A DNA stretch of 64,000 nucleotides from Gnetum montanum (taxonomy: Eukaryota; Streptophyta; Gnetopsida; Gnetales; Gnetaceae): positions 281,264-345,263 of the forward strand of contig MNCI01023765.1 of the NCBI GenBank assembly GCA_015680685.1, read 5' to 3'. Each line of letters starts with the position of its first letter. The stretch's first letter is position 1. This document shows positions 1 through 13,700 of this stretch, piece after piece. Below the pieces are notes generated by a model. It worked only from the letters and a program-made list of their open reading frames with translations. It had not been told where the DNA came from and did no database searches. Both the position numbers and the translations under genes were made by a program.

Positions 1-536
1 AAAAAAATGTGCATGGTACAAGTGCGTGTGGAATCAGTGCTCAGATGGTTGCACTGGTGAGACCCCATGGGTCTGGATGCGAGTAGCAAAACATGAAGTT
101 CTGGCAAGCATGAGTTGCTTGCGGAGACATGGCTCTTTCGGATCATGTCTTCCCTCTTGGTTTGATGTTCCCAAGTCCCTCACCATGGGTAGTGGCCCTG
201 GTGAGCCCTCAAAATCGATAATTAAAAAAAATCAATGGGTGCTAAGATGCCAATCACAAAGGANAACATGATGAAAAAAATGTGCATGGTACAAGTGTGT
301 GTGGAATCAGTGCTCAGATGGTTGCACTGGTGAGACCCTATGGGTCTGGATGCGAGTAGCAAAACATGAAGTTCTGGCAAGCATGAGTTGCTTGCGGAGA
401 CATGGCTCTTTCGGATCATGTCTTCCCTCTTGGTTTGATGTTCCCAAGTCCCTCACCATGGGTAGTGGCCCTGGTGAGCCCTCAAAATCAATAATTAAAA
501 AAAATCAATGGGTGCTAAGATGCCAATCACAAAGGA
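1..536 (+). repeat. Near-identical direct duplication flanking a single N
   Basis: Bases 1-263 and 274-536 match at a constant offset of 273 with about three substitutions (for example gaccccatggg against gaccctatggg). A single N at 264 separates them. The match stops exactly where the first copy meets the N. This fits two contig ends or two haplotypes that were placed side by side and not merged. The encoded reading frame is the same in both copies but shows no recognisable domain. Confidence 0.8.
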
Positions 537-540
537 ACTC

Positions 541-2318
541 AACAGGACTTGCAGAAGAGGAGTTGTCTTCTTGCATTAGTATGGGTTTACGCAAGAAGAT
601 ATGTCTCTAGACCCTCAGAAGGGACAGATCTAGGGGATGCCTTAGAGACATTGCCCCTTTGGGTTGGACTCTCCTGCTTGTTATAGAGTAGGGAAGTCTT
701 TGGGCTTTCTCCAATTGCCCCTTGCATTTCATGCAAGGCATTGGATGGAAGGACGTATCAGGTGTTGAGGTTGGTAACTTCCTTCAAGCCTAGCATTAGA
801 GGAGTTGACGGATCGTTGGAGTTGACGAAGTTCCAAACCCATACAGAAGTGTACTCTCAAAGCTATCCTAGGCTCTACTCCGAGGATGTCGCTTCTTTGT
901 GTGAGGGAGGATTGTGAGAGATGTCCCAGGGTGGTGGTTCTCCTAGGCTCTCCCCATGGTTCGAGGGCCATGGAACACTTTGAGGCGTCCTCGAGTGACT
1001 CTCAAGTGTTAGAAAACCCACCCTGGCTTGGTAGTACCAAGCTAGCAACAAGACACCCTCTTGTTGTAACTCTCTTCTAAGTCCTCTTCATCCCCCCCTC
1101 ACTGTGGAGAACTACATGGCCCTGATTCTACGGCGGTCATAGATATGTAGGCAGCCAAAACTGGATAGTTTTGGTGTGGTGCTAGGCCACACCTTGTACT
1201 AGATCATGAGGGATCTGGGGGTGAGGCACCTTCCCTTGTAGATGCATCATTTCCCCTTCCATTGATGTTGTCTACAAGGTTGTTTGTGTGCTTGTTTACA
1301 TTGTCCTCGTTTTGGAGTTGGTTACCCTCCGTGAGGTGTGTTGCCATATATGTTAAGAAGCTGTGATTTTGCTTGCACTCACTTAAGTTGCTTGCTTGCT
1401 TCAGGTGTATTCCCCAAGTCTTCCACCCCAAATCCATTAGATCTTAGTGAATTCCTTAGGGTGCTGGACAACATCAGGGCAACGTTGTTACATTTGAACC
1501 CTCTTTTATAGAACCCCAATTCACAATTCCAACTCTTTCTAGAAATAAGATATACCTAAATCTATGCTTAGAAGACTAGGGCAAAATATTTTGATTGCTA
1601 ATCCCTAAAAGATAGAAAGAAAACAAAATGTTTTAACATTTCAAATGTATCTTTCTTCACCTTCTATGAATAACTTGCACATGTAAATATCAAACCATAA
1701 GTTGGTGTGATCTTGTCTTAGCCCATTGTTGCTATAACATATTTCTTGTTTACTCCATTGAACAACATTGAAAATGAAGCAATAGCATAATACTCTTTAA
1801 GTATTGAACACCAATAATCAATAAATCCAAATTTATATACTATGACATCTAAAAATTTTCATAAGACATGATCATACGCTTTGCTTAAAATAAGTGTAAG
1901 CTCAACTAAACCTTTATTTTGATCTTGAATTGGCATCTCTCTTCTTAAGCTACTAAATTCCAGATATTTGAAAGCAATAGCTTCTTTTCCAATTTTGAAG
2001 GTTTTTAAAATTAGTCATGATATAAGATACATTTCTCTATCAAATATTGTACACACTTCTTTTTTAGTACTATCATTTTAAATTTTAGAACTATAACTCA
2101 TTTGTACATTCTATCTACATTATCTTCTAATTTATGATCGATCAACTACAATAATTTCAAACCTAAATTTCATGGTGAAAAGCTATGAATTACTTTTCTT
2201 AAAGAGTTAGCCATTGCTAAAATTCTACTGGTTATTGAAAAGTTATAGGAATTAATTAATTATAATTAACATAATAGTTTAAACTATTACAAACATAATT
2301 AGTTGAACTTCTTTTAAT
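541..2318. other. Unassigned sequence downstream of the ROS3-like gene
   Basis: Bases 541-1,450 are richer in GC than the following AT-rich stretch and hold only short reading frames (65-103 codons) without a recognisable domain. No LTR, RT or transposase motif was found. It may be a decayed mobile element, but nothing in it identifies the class. Confidence 0.4.
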
Positions 2319-2400
2319 AAGGTGTTAGCCTAGTGGTAAGACTCTTAATTTGGTAATTCCAAGTCATGGATTCAATTCTAGTGGGTAATACTAAGTCTTG
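2319..2400 (+). repeat. tRNA-derived SINE head, copy 1
   Basis: The sequence has an A-box-like TAGCCTAGTGG at 2326-2336 and a B-box-like GGATTCAATTC at 2368-2378, about 32 bases apart, as in a tRNA promoter. The same block recurs on the minus strand at 4934-5010, 8115-8195 and 29098-29182. It does not fold as an intact tRNA, so it is called a SINE head and not a tRNA gene. Confidence 0.65.
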
Positions 2401-3505
2401 CAATAAATATTCTTAAAAGATGTTTCTCCCTAATTAACTTCCTCATCAACAATATTCTTAATGCTATTGTTAATAGTTTTACTTTCAAAAATAAAAATTG
2501 ATACTCTTCACCCTTCCAACAATTCAAAACCCATCATTCTCTCCACTCAAACCCTTCATTTACATCATTTTGGTACTATCAAGAAATAATGTTGTTACTC
2601 TCCAAGAAGCAAAGAGGATCAATCCTCTCATAAAATTTCAATCATGATTTGTTACCTAAGCTGGAAAATGTGGTTTCAAGGCTAACCTTCCACTCACTCA
2701 TCCATCAACCTTCTTAGAACCTTCCTTTTTAAGATGACCTTTTCAAGATGACCATTTAGCCTTTAGGTGATATACTTCGATATACTCTTAAAAATTGCTT
2801 AAATTTGAGAATTGCAAATGTAATGACAGCAAAATATCCAAAAATTGCAATATAAGTCACTATAAAATTCTTATGGTGTCTTATTTTTTTGACAACTTTT
2901 GCAACTTATATTTTTCAGAAATTAGGATGAAAGCCAATGCTCTAGAAGGCCCTAATGAAAAAGCTAATTAGTTACCCAACTTGGTCTTGATGTCTTCGTA
3001 ACTTAGGCCTTGATAAAATATGGAGGAATCTTTTTTATTGTTGTAGAAAGTACTGCTACCATGGAAACAAATGAATAATTTGTATATAGAAATTCTTCAA
3101 GTATGCAAAAACAGAATGGGTTTAAAAGGCAAACACTTTCTAGGATCAACTGATCATAGAAACAAATATGGAAGATTAGACTTAAGTTAACCTATCCAAA
3201 CGTTGACAAAGGAAAGAAAAAAATTATATGTAAATGTTGTATTAAGTTAAAAAAAATACCCCATTGGGTATGGATGCCAATAAGTTGTGGAATCCAGATG
3301 TTCAATTCGACGATTTCCGCCACCAAACATGCTGTTTTCATTCCAACACAGTTACAGTTTTTAAAAAAAATAAATAAATAAAACATCGTTTTGCAATGCA
3401 AAGTCGAGAATTATCTCAGTGAAAACAGCACTGTACCAAAATTGAAATTGATTCAGTTAATGCGTTATGCATGAGAGGTTGGTTGCATGAGAGCCCTCTA
3501 TCAGA
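2401..3505. other. AT-rich 3' flank of the ROS3-like gene
   Basis: This is AT-rich sequence with no coding region that can be supported. The 100 bases or so next to 3,506 are the likely 3' UTR of the ROS3-like gene, which is transcribed leftward. No unambiguous polyadenylation signal was chosen. Confidence 0.4.
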
Positions 3506-4708
3506 CTAAACTTCTAAGATCTTCTTTGTCCGAAGAGCTGACTTCCTATATAACTTAGCATGATTCCGAGCTAAGCCTCTGTATTTCCACCACTCATTCA
3601 CCGCTGTATTAGATCGCATGAATATGCACCTTTCAGACGATTCTGAAGCTTTTTCAGGCAACTGCAAACTGTCATCAGGTGTCCTTTCTTTGTCATCTTC
3701 TTGCAACAATGAAGCATTAACGACATTTACTGTACTTTGAAGATTATCAGTTGTATTCATTTCCAGAGTCAATTTTGATACCTCCTCTTGCCTGCCAACT
3801 TCGAGCCCATCCACAACAGTCAGTTTTGTGTTTGCTGCAGCATCAAGGTCATCTTTCACAACTAGTGGCCTTGGCAAATCAGGTTCAGTTCTTATGACAT
3901 TACTTAAGAGAAAGGATGCATTTGTTTCATCATCTTCAGCAACCAGATTTTTCCAGGGAGATTTCTGCCCCCAAATTTGCCCATAACCTTTAAACTGAGA
4001 CAAACTGACATTTTCGTGATTTTTCAAGTCAACATTACACTTCATTTCTGATGAGCATTTTCCAAATTTCGTTGAATTATTTTCCAAAAGTCTTTTATCC
4101 TCATTATTAACACAACCATCACAGCAGGCTAACTTTCTAATTTCATGATGGTTTCTACCTACAGCAGACGTTATGCTCTGAGATAGCCCTGCAGCCTCAT
4201 TCCTCTTTTTCTTGTCACGCTTTTCGGTTTCAACTTCATGAGAAGAAACAATGTCCAGAGAGGAAAGAGAGACACTGTTCCTTTTTTTCATAGTTCTGTT
4301 TTCTATGGAGGTCACACTTTTTACAGCTTCTGTATCTGTTTTATTTTCTTTGGGAACATTATGAGGTAAAGCAGCTCCAGTTATGTTCGAAAGAGAAAAG
4401 GAAGCTTTACCAGTCTGACCTACCATATTTTTCCAAGAATCCTTCTGTAACCACAAGGTACTGTTAACTTGTCTTCCTAATTTTGTGCAACTAGGCATTC
4501 CTTTTGGATCTTTCAGATGCTGCCTAATATCATTGCCCGAGTTGGTCCTTATCTTATTGAGAGTATACTCATCAGACTTCAAAGCTGGTTTTAACCTTTC
4601 TTCAGATCCAAAGGCATTCTTATTATTCAAATCTGTTGTGTCAATGCTAATTATATGTGATACTCTATTTGATGTTCCACTGCATGACATCGCTTGACCC
4701 TTGATTCC
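3506..4708 (-). CDS. ROS3: ROS3-like exon 4 (C-terminal half)
   Basis: This terminal exon has 400 codons plus stop and opens after acceptor TTCGTGCAG with GGA ATC AAG, phase 0. The encoded region is polar, rich in Ser, Asn and Lys and probably disordered. It holds two copies of a QKxxWKNxV...SFxLSN motif (about residues 387-408 and 547-570), a basic KRDKKKRN stretch that could act as a nuclear signal, and a C-terminal [12 protein letters not shown] segment. The open frame over 1.2 kb contrasts with the stop-ridden retroelements around it. Confidence 0.85.
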   Translation of the reverse strand, partial: GIKGQAMSCSGTSNRVSHIISIDTTDLNNKNAFGSEERLKPALKSDEYTLNKIRTNSGNDIRQHLKDPKGMPSCTKLGRQVNSTLWLQKDSWKNMVGQTGKASFSLSNITGAALPHNVPKENKTDTEAVKSVTSIENRTMKKRNSVSLSSLDIVSSHEVETEKRDKKKRNEAAGLSQSITSAVGRNHHEIRKLACCDGCVNNEDKRLLENNSTKFGKCSSEMKCNVDLKNHENVSLSQFKGYGQIWGQKSPWKNLVAEDDETNASFLLSNVIRTEPDLPRPLVVKDDLDAAANTKLTVVDGLEVGRQEEVSKLTLEMNTTDNLQSTVNVVNASLLQEDDKERTPDDSLQLPEKASESSERCIFMRSNTAVNEWWKYRGLARNHAKLYRKSALRTKKILEV

Positions 4709-7700
4709 CTGCACGAACATTTAAAAAGCCAGAAATTAAGAGACTCGAAGAGTTGAAATGACTTACCAACCGGAACATCATGACTTCCAATTCTAACATG
4801 GGATATCTACCATAACAATGTTCCAAAGTCCATGATAAATTATTTTTGCATCTAATAATCTAATATGATGTCCTCCTGGATCTATCAGATAACAGTTTTT
4901 AAATTTTTTTATGGGATTTTTTTAATTCATTAACTTAGTGTTGTTCACTAGGATTGAACCTATAATCTAGGGTTTTTATAACAGGACTCTTACCACTAAG
5001 CTAATACCTTGAATATCTACTATAGCATTCTTTAAAAGTCCCTGATTTTTTTTCTTTAAATATCTAATAATCTAACTGAATCACCATGATGTATCATATA
5101 TCAACACTGCTAGAATGCTCCTACAATTACAAATTGGATCAATGTATTGCTTAAAGAGTCACAACTGGTATGTAAGCCTTATTTACCATAGAAAGCAAAT
5201 GTAAGAAGGGATCTACTCTAGCTTGAGATGTTTAAAAGCAGCTCTATCATGCTATGTCCAACCAAATATTCTTTATGGGTGTGTTGTATTGGGTACCATC
5301 TAGCAAATAAATATTGGAAATACACGGAAGAAATTCAAAAGCTTTTTCTACTGTATAAATTTAAAGTGAAGAGACACACAATATGATGTTATGATTGTTG
5401 ATGTAGAGATGATACACTACTCATCAATTTATACCCTATACTCATAATCTATCTGAATTCCTAAAAGTGATGCTAACAACCCAAGATAAAACATGATATT
5501 ATTATGGAGTTTTATAGCTCAATAAATGGAATAGTCAAGAGTACATTCTTTATTCTGATCATAGTCAGGTTCACAAGGGTTGAAAAAAACAACATTTCAA
5601 AAAAAAATTGGGAAAATGTAGAAGAAAAAAACATTTCTACTTGAATGATATCAAGGAAAGCCTTAATTGAAAGGCAAACTATTTCATAGTTATTATCCCT
5701 TACAATTTGCAATGCACAATTAACAAAGCATGAATAGAATCTTATCATCTGAGAGTTAAAACAAATTGCTTTAAAATCCTCATGAACAACAAGTATGTCA
5801 AACTGTAATATCAAAATCAAAATAGCATTGAAGATGAACACTACATTTCCCTACAATGTCTTAGTTTTTAGCACATTAGATATAAGTAGAATATTAAGAA
5901 CACCAGGTGATTTTCTTAATATTGTTTTCAAAACTCATAGCATATACATTCTTACTGTCCAATAGATCTAAATGATTTACAAACATAATAAAAATTCAGA
6001 TCATCAATGAGGCATTGCTCATGTAGTTAGAGCATGAGGCTTCTGATGTGCAAGTTAGATATTCAATTCCATATGGCACACTACTCTGACATCATTATAA
6101 TCCTGCATAACACTTTTAATGCATCATGTTGGCTATATGTCTTGGAATGTACCTATAGATAAATTGTTTAAGGTTCCAACACCCCAATAAAATCTCAATT
6201 TCAGTTTCAATATCCTCTTCATTTTATTTAATTTCTTATCCCTCATCATGCACACACCCTGAATACTGCACGTTCAAGATGAACATGGGTATAACATGGA
6301 GAAATAGCCTCCAAAAAGTAATCATCTTATACAAGAATGTCATTAAACATGTCGACGTACAATTGCACAACATCAGATAAAGAAAGAAGTGTTGAGTAGC
6401 AATACAACTAAGAGTTAACCTCCATCAACGATACATTTTAGATTAGGAATACATCCAGATATTACTGAGGCCTGGTCATCAACCCAGTAAGAACATCAAC
6501 TATTCCTTGCATATGCAATAAATTCATACAAAATAACTATGACCGTTAAGTAAGTGACCGACTTCACACCTAACATGGCTGGCGATAAACAAAGTGTAGC
6601 GTGGTATATAGCCTTGGCCTTTGCACATGCCCCCACAGTCAGTCACAAGCCAAGCTCCATAGCTTAGATAAGATGAAGCAAATGCATTCAAAAAAATGAA
6701 TTCAACAGGTTTCCTATAACTTAGTATATCCAAGCACATCATTCGACATAACATGAAGTTAAGAGAAAAAAAATTTGTTAATGATTATTTTTTTAACATT
6801 AGCCGTTATACCATTTAAAATTAATCTTTTTCCTTTTTTGGTTTTTTACCAGAACTTGCCATTTACTAACCATTACCCACAACATCTCAACTAGCAGCCA
6901 ACTGTAAGGTTATGTACTCTCTCTAGAATCCTTGAGAAATCAATTACAACAAAGGATGAATCTTGTATGATTCAAAACCTCTTGCAAAGAAAAAATTGTT
7001 ATGATGCAATTCATTTACGTTCTTTCGATTCTTTTTCAACACAAAGATGAAAGGCTGTTGAGGCAGAGAAATATAAGGAAGAATCTGTCGCTACTGTCAA
7101 TAAAAATCCATGTAAATCAAGGCTATACTGTCAATAAAAATGGAATTGTCTATGGAAGATTAGATGTGGGTCACATATCTTTAATATGCCAGAGAGAGAA
7201 CCATAGCAATCAGGTTTCATTGCCGTTGGGTTTTCTGACAATTGTTCTACTTCAAAGATACGAGGTCATGTTCAATTTATTTGAGATTTTGCAAAGACCG
7301 TGGACGCCCATACCGACGACAAAAATCATGATTTTATGGCATTCAAGGTTATAAAAAGAAAAGAAACCCAGAAAAAACGTACCAGTAGATCCTCCGTAGC
7401 CTCAAGGTTAGCTTGTCCTTTGTTCATTCGATTTTTAATTGTTGTGTCATTGTGCACATCAATGCTTTTGGCAGCAACCTGAATAATATTTGATTCTTTG
7501 TCATCATGTAAATCATTGAACTTATCCATGTCTATTTTCACATTGTTATGATGCATGTTTGCATGGAGAAAACTATATTCTGCAGTGCTCTGTTTGGATA
7601 TCGAATTTGGTTCTTCATCAGCAGCAAAAAGCCTTTGCATAACTACATCCATCATAGCTCTCTCTCGTTCACTAATGCCTTTATAAGGATCTGAGAAGTC

Positions 7701-10700
7701 ATGTTCATCACTGATGGATTTTGCATTATCATATGCACTGTGTTCTTCACAGTTACAAATTTGAAGCTCGTTTAAAGGAAGACATTCAACACGTTGAAAA
7801 CTATATTTATGTTTTCCAGAGCCCTTCCTTGATATCAGTTTTACCTTTAGTCATGCAAACAGCCAAATATCAATGTTAACTGCATTAAAGCATGCATAAA
7901 AAATAACTAGAAACACAAATTGCTGATAACAATCTATTTCGCCTCACTTTTGGCACCTATGAAAATACTTCTCCAAATTATTTAAAGCTTAACACTGTAC
8001 TATAAAATATGCTGTAACTAAGACTGGATTTTAACTTAGGTCCATTGATGTCCTCTTAAATGTATAGGAATGAGCAGTTTCAGAATTCTTTATACAAAAA
8101 TTCTTTTTTTATCTCTAACTCAGCATTGCCCACTAGAATTGAACCTGTAACCTAGGGTTTCCATGCCAAGGTCCTTACCACTAAGCTAACACCTTGCTGT
8201 TAACTCACACATCCTAAGTCCACTAGCACCCAAAAGTATGTAAGCCTATGTACTGCAAAACAACTGACACAAATCAATGCAAGACAACTCTAGAAAACAT
8301 GTCTCACAGAAAATCTTAAAACAAGGGGCAGTTGTGATATTTTCGCACAATGTTTGACTCGCAGGTATTTGTTTCTAAATTAAGAAAGAAATTACATGCT
8401 TAGGCATTTTATAAGGTCCTTTGTGAATAATTTCTGCAAATATTCTACTAAGAAGATCTTATCCACCCAAATGGTTGTTTTTGTGTCGATTCACATTAAC
8501 CTTTTGTTCATTAGTTGCAAGTCTTGAACAATGGATACATTAGTTGAGTGTTGGATATTATGGTCAAACGTGCTCATGAAGCCAAACTTCAATGGCTTGG
8601 ATATTTATGAGGTTCAACACATACCAACACTTAGGTTTTCAAGGAGAAACTGCAGCACCAGTGAACTGAATTAAGGCTTACAATGATTAGGTTTGTGTGA
8701 AAATGCAAACAGGCACTTCAATTTCAAAATTTTGAGATAGAATCTAGGTGGCAAAACGCTAAAATGATTCAAGTTTCAAAGGTTCAACAGAAAAGCAGAG
8801 TAGTGCAACCTGCAATGTATGAGGAAATGCTGGTAAAAATTAACGACTGATCACTACAAATGGACGAAATTTGTTAGAATATCATAACATCGGAAGCTAA
8901 GTTGACTACATGGGAAGCTAAGACCAAAGGAAATCAAATAATGAAGCAGCTAAAAGAAATTGTTGAAGAAAAAATTGAAGGAATGCTAAAATTGCTAGTT
9001 TAACAACTATAATCAAGTAGGTCTACTGAAGAAGCAACTTGAAAAAATCGATGAGGAAAAAAATCACATAGATGTGGTGATTTGCTAACTTCTAGCTGAA
9101 CAAGAAGAAAAAGGAAGAAAAAAGCCATCAAACTCCAGTTTGTTAAGATGGAGGTAAAGAAAATGAAGGCATAGTTACAGAAGTGAAAGGGATTGTAGAC
9201 AAAATAATGCTAAATCACCTAAAATGAAGCAATAAGTCTGTTCTGGTCCTAGAAGGGTAAACCTAGGCACATTGTTGTCAGATAAAGACTTTACCAACAA
9301 GGAACTTGCAGAAAGATCAATACAATGGAAGAGAGTAAAGGAAGTGAAAACAAAAAAACAAAAAAAGTTCCATGACATCTTTGAATGCAAAAGGTAATGC
9401 AATAATTATCCAAACTAAGTATTCAAAAAACTCCACAAAGAAGATATAAAATGTCTTTAGTGTAGATTTTTAAACACTAATGAATCAATAGCAAATAAAA
9501 TGAAGATGCTATATCATATATCTTTCTTTAATAGTGTTAACATTTTTGGTATTGCATTTGCCAGTTCGGTTGAACTCCAATGTCATGTGGTAGGCTTTCA
9601 AAATAATATAAATTTCTTCTTACATGTGCTGAATGAGGAAATGCCCTTTTTTAAAGGTTATTTATTAGCAATCACTTAGGGAGTGCAATTTGCTTCTGCT
9701 TTTGTTTACCAGTTGCACCTAACTTGGGGGTCACTTTGTAACCTTTAGACTCTCTTAAAGTTTGTGGTTCCTATGGTTTCTGAAACTTGAAAATCTGAAC
9801 TCTCCAAAATTTTTACTCTAAATTTTCCTATTTTCCCACACCCAAGAGTAAGGTGGGCTAATGCCCCACGAAGCAGGAATTAGGTATTAGGCTGTTTTTT
9901 TAGTATAATGCAACTACCACCCCAAAAAAAAAAACAAAGAGAGCAGAAAAATCCCCAGCATTTGAGGCTGGGCCCCATAAGCATGGGTCCAATTGGATTG
10001 TTCGGATTGTTACAACTTTTAGCAGATGGTTAGAGATCTGTTATGAAAAAACCTATTTCACCAAGTAGTGTTTTTTCTATATACTAAAATATGCCTACTG
10101 GTTTATTGGTCACCGTGTGAGCAGTACTAGACCTAAGAAACCTAATAGTTTTAAAATTTTTGGTGAACTCCAATGTCATGCGGTAGGCTTTCAAAATAAT
10201 ATGAATTTCTTCTAACATGTGCTAAGTAAGGAAATGTATTTTTTTAAGCTTATTTAGTAGCAATCGTCCTAGTGAGTGCAATTTGCTTCTGTTTTTGTTT
10301 ACCAGTTGCAAGTAACTTGCGGGTCACTTTGTAATCTTTGGACTCTCTTAAAGTTTGTGGTTCTTATGGTTTCTAAAACTTGAAACTTTGACGACTCTCC
10401 AAAATTTTTGCTCTAAACTTTCCTATTTTCCCACCCCCAAAGAATGAGTTGGGCTACTGCCCCACAAAGCCGGAATTATGTTTTTTGTTTTTTAGGATAA
10501 TGCAACTCCTGCGGGAAAAAAAAAGAGCAGAAGATCCCCGGCATTTGAGGGTGGGGTCTCATAAGCATGGATCCTAATGTAGTTGGATCATTCAGATTGT
10601 TACAACCTTTAGCAGATGGTTTGAAATCAGTTATGAAAAAACCTTTTTCACCAAGTAGTGTTTTTTCCATATACTGTACTATACTATGCTATTCCTACAG

Positions 10701-13700
10701 GTTTACTGGTCACTGTGTAAATGGTACTACACCTAAGAATCACCTATACCAACTAAAACACCCATGTTTGGTATAAAGCTGAAACTTGAAAAATTGAAGA
10801 CTCCAAAATTTTTGTTCCAAATTTATGGATTTTCCCTTTCCCTTATACAGGAAATGCAGATTGTGGAAGAACATGTGCATGATTGGCTGTTTTAATTCAA
10901 AAGTATCTTCGTTGACAAGTTCAAGTAGAAATGGTAGATGAATATGATCAATATGTTTGGCTAGAAAATGATAGAAAAAATCATTTTTATTCTTAAATGT
11001 TTGCTACTTTGCACCAATAAAGGCTACTATTTACGAACAAGAAGGTTTATCATAAGATTTTACCTTCCAATCCCATGGCATCAATATTACTAGTTTTGGT
11101 CAAAAAGGAAAAAATTATCTTTGTGGTAACCTTAAGGCTAGAATTAGTTCTGATAAAATTCCTGTTAGTCATTGGAATTTTCAAGGCTCTTTAAAATATG
11201 AAAAAAGTGCAAAATTGAATCAATGCTTTGAGGATAAGCAATTCAACCACAAGAGAAAACATTTGTTAGACTGGTGACAAAGACTAAATCTATTAGTTCT
11301 AAATCATTATCATCCTAGCCTTATCCTAAATAAACATTAATACCTAAATCTTGGATGCCTTTCTTTATGCAAGCAAACCAAGTATGTTTCAGTCTACCTC
11401 TTTGTTGGTTCCCTTTTAACTTTAATAAAGTAAACTCTTCTAACATGAGCATTCTCTAGTCTCCTTAGCACATGACTAAACCATCTAAGACAACTTGCCT
11501 TCTCATTTACAAGTGTTATTCCAAAAATTCCCCTAATAAGAAAGTTGATTCGATCTTTCCTAATCATACCAAACATCCAGCTCAACATATGCCTCTCTAC
11601 CACATGCATGCACTGAGCCTAATGCTATTTGATAGGCCAACATTCTGCAACATAAAGAATCACAAGTCTAATGGTTGTTCTGTAAAACATATCCTTCAAT
11701 CTATCAGGGCTTGTACTGCTCACACTCCTGGATCTTTGTTGTTCTCAATTTTTTAGAAGCATGTGTATGGTATGGTCCCAACTGTCCTTAGTAATCTTGC
11801 TAAGCAGGAAGAATGAAGTCACTTTCAGAATCAACATTTGAAACCTTTACCAACCAAACAATAATAAGAAATCCAACCATTTGGGGAGCTATCTGCTGTA
11901 TAAACTAGATAAGTGGTTATCATAGAAAATCAAACCCTTCAGGGAACCACTTGCAGTAGATACTTTAGCTATATAAACTGATAGATACGTCTAGTCATAG
12001 ATACAAGTGACTCAATTTAGCTAACTAGGGAGAGAGCAGCAACTCACATACGCAAGGTACTAATAAGCAAATAGTAAATCAAACACTTGGGGGAACTGTC
12101 TACGTACGCAGGTTAGCAACTCACATATGTGAGATAAATAATAAGACTTCAGTACCCCATTCTGTGAGATAAGCAGCCGTATGTCAATAGTGTCTAACAA
12201 CATAAAACAAGACCTGAAAGTTGGATGTGTCTCTTATGTCAGTATTCATGTTCCGTCTATAACGTGCTATCAGCATGCTTCCATAACTAACCATAGGACT
12301 ACCCGCACTGCAGTACAAACATAAAATCTTCTTACCTAAACCCAGTGAATTTCATCGTTGAATTTTCTCGTGATACACATCGGTATCAATTACAAGGGTT
12401 GCATCAAATATTTACTATTTTGGTATTATTTAAATCCAATTTAAGTTGTAAGTCTATCTCAGAAAAAAAGCTCTAGTATATACATGATATTTGGTACATG
12501 ATATGGTAGATAGATATTTCTATTTAATTGTAAGACACTAGGAGAACCTCGAAGATGATAATAGTACAGCAATCTATTTGGTGATGGGACCTTCCAATAC
12601 GGGATAGATAAAAACAACTTGCATATGTAAAAATAAGCTACTAGAAAATCACAGCCTTCGATGACTCATCTACCCCTTACTGCGAGACATTTTCTATTTT
12701 CAAATTTTTGGAGATGATCTGCCCTACTAAGTGGTCTGAATAAGATCCTTTCAAATTCTACATTTGAGACCCTTAACATTAGTTGTACTCGATAGATGAT
12801 TTGTGAGATATATCGGCTTCACCATCTAAACTAATTGAATTATAACCCTATAAGTGTACTCATTCTTCCAAATTAGCACTTGTTGTAGAGGAGGTATTGT
12901 TTCTATATAACCTATCCTACTCAACTATCAAAACAATCTTCCTTTCAGGTTTAGAAAAGTGCTTTAGAAAATGGCAGCAAAGTAGTAGCCGAGAAAACAG
13001 GCTAATATACAAAAGGGCAAAAAAGGAGGCAATTGTAGCAATAACAAAGCCAAACATAAGACCTTCATTAGCTTTTATGAAAAATTAGAAACAAAAGAAG
13101 GAGAAAAATCTATTTATAAATTGGCAAAAATCATAAACAAGAAATGCAAGGACATCGATCATGTCAAATGCATCAAAGAAGCAAACAAAAGAATTTTGGT
13201 AAAAGATAATGAAATTTTGGATAAGTGGAAAATCAATTTTCAAGAATTATTAAATGAAGAATTCCCAAGAGAAGACATCCAAAAAAAAAAACAAATTTCA
13301 GTTTGATTAATGAACTTTCTTTCTCTAAGGTGAAGATAGCCTTATCAAAGATGAAAAATGCAAAAGCTGTTGAACCAAATAATATTCCTATAGAAGCTTG
13401 GAAAGCATTGGGAGATACAAAAGATACCTAACAATTGGAGAAAAAGCTTTATTTTTCTCATTTACAAAAATAAAGGAGACATAAAATTGTGCAAACTATA
13501 AACAAATCAAGCTAATGAGCCAAACTATAAAGCTTTGGGAGAGAGTCATAGAGCAACATCTCAAACTTGAATCAACAGTATCACAAAATTAATTTGGATT
13601 TATGCCAAGGAGATCCACTATAGAGGCTATTTTCTTGATATGACATTGATGGAGAAATTCAAAAAATATAGAAAAAATTTTCATATGATCTTGATTGACT

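Larger units (their letters stand above)
4709..7382 (-). other. ROS3: ROS3-like intron 3 (2.67 kb)
   Basis: The intron runs from donor GTACGT at 7,382 to the acceptor AG at 4,709. It contains a minus-strand SINE head, a second tRNA-like SINE relic near 6,010 and a copy of a repeat shared with 17,023-17,177. The rest is AT-rich without coding signal. Confidence 0.8.

Noticed and set aside
2319-2400. Possible functional tRNA gene
   Set aside because: The A and B boxes are present but the arms do not pair as in a tRNA and the block is repeated with drift, so it is a SINE head.
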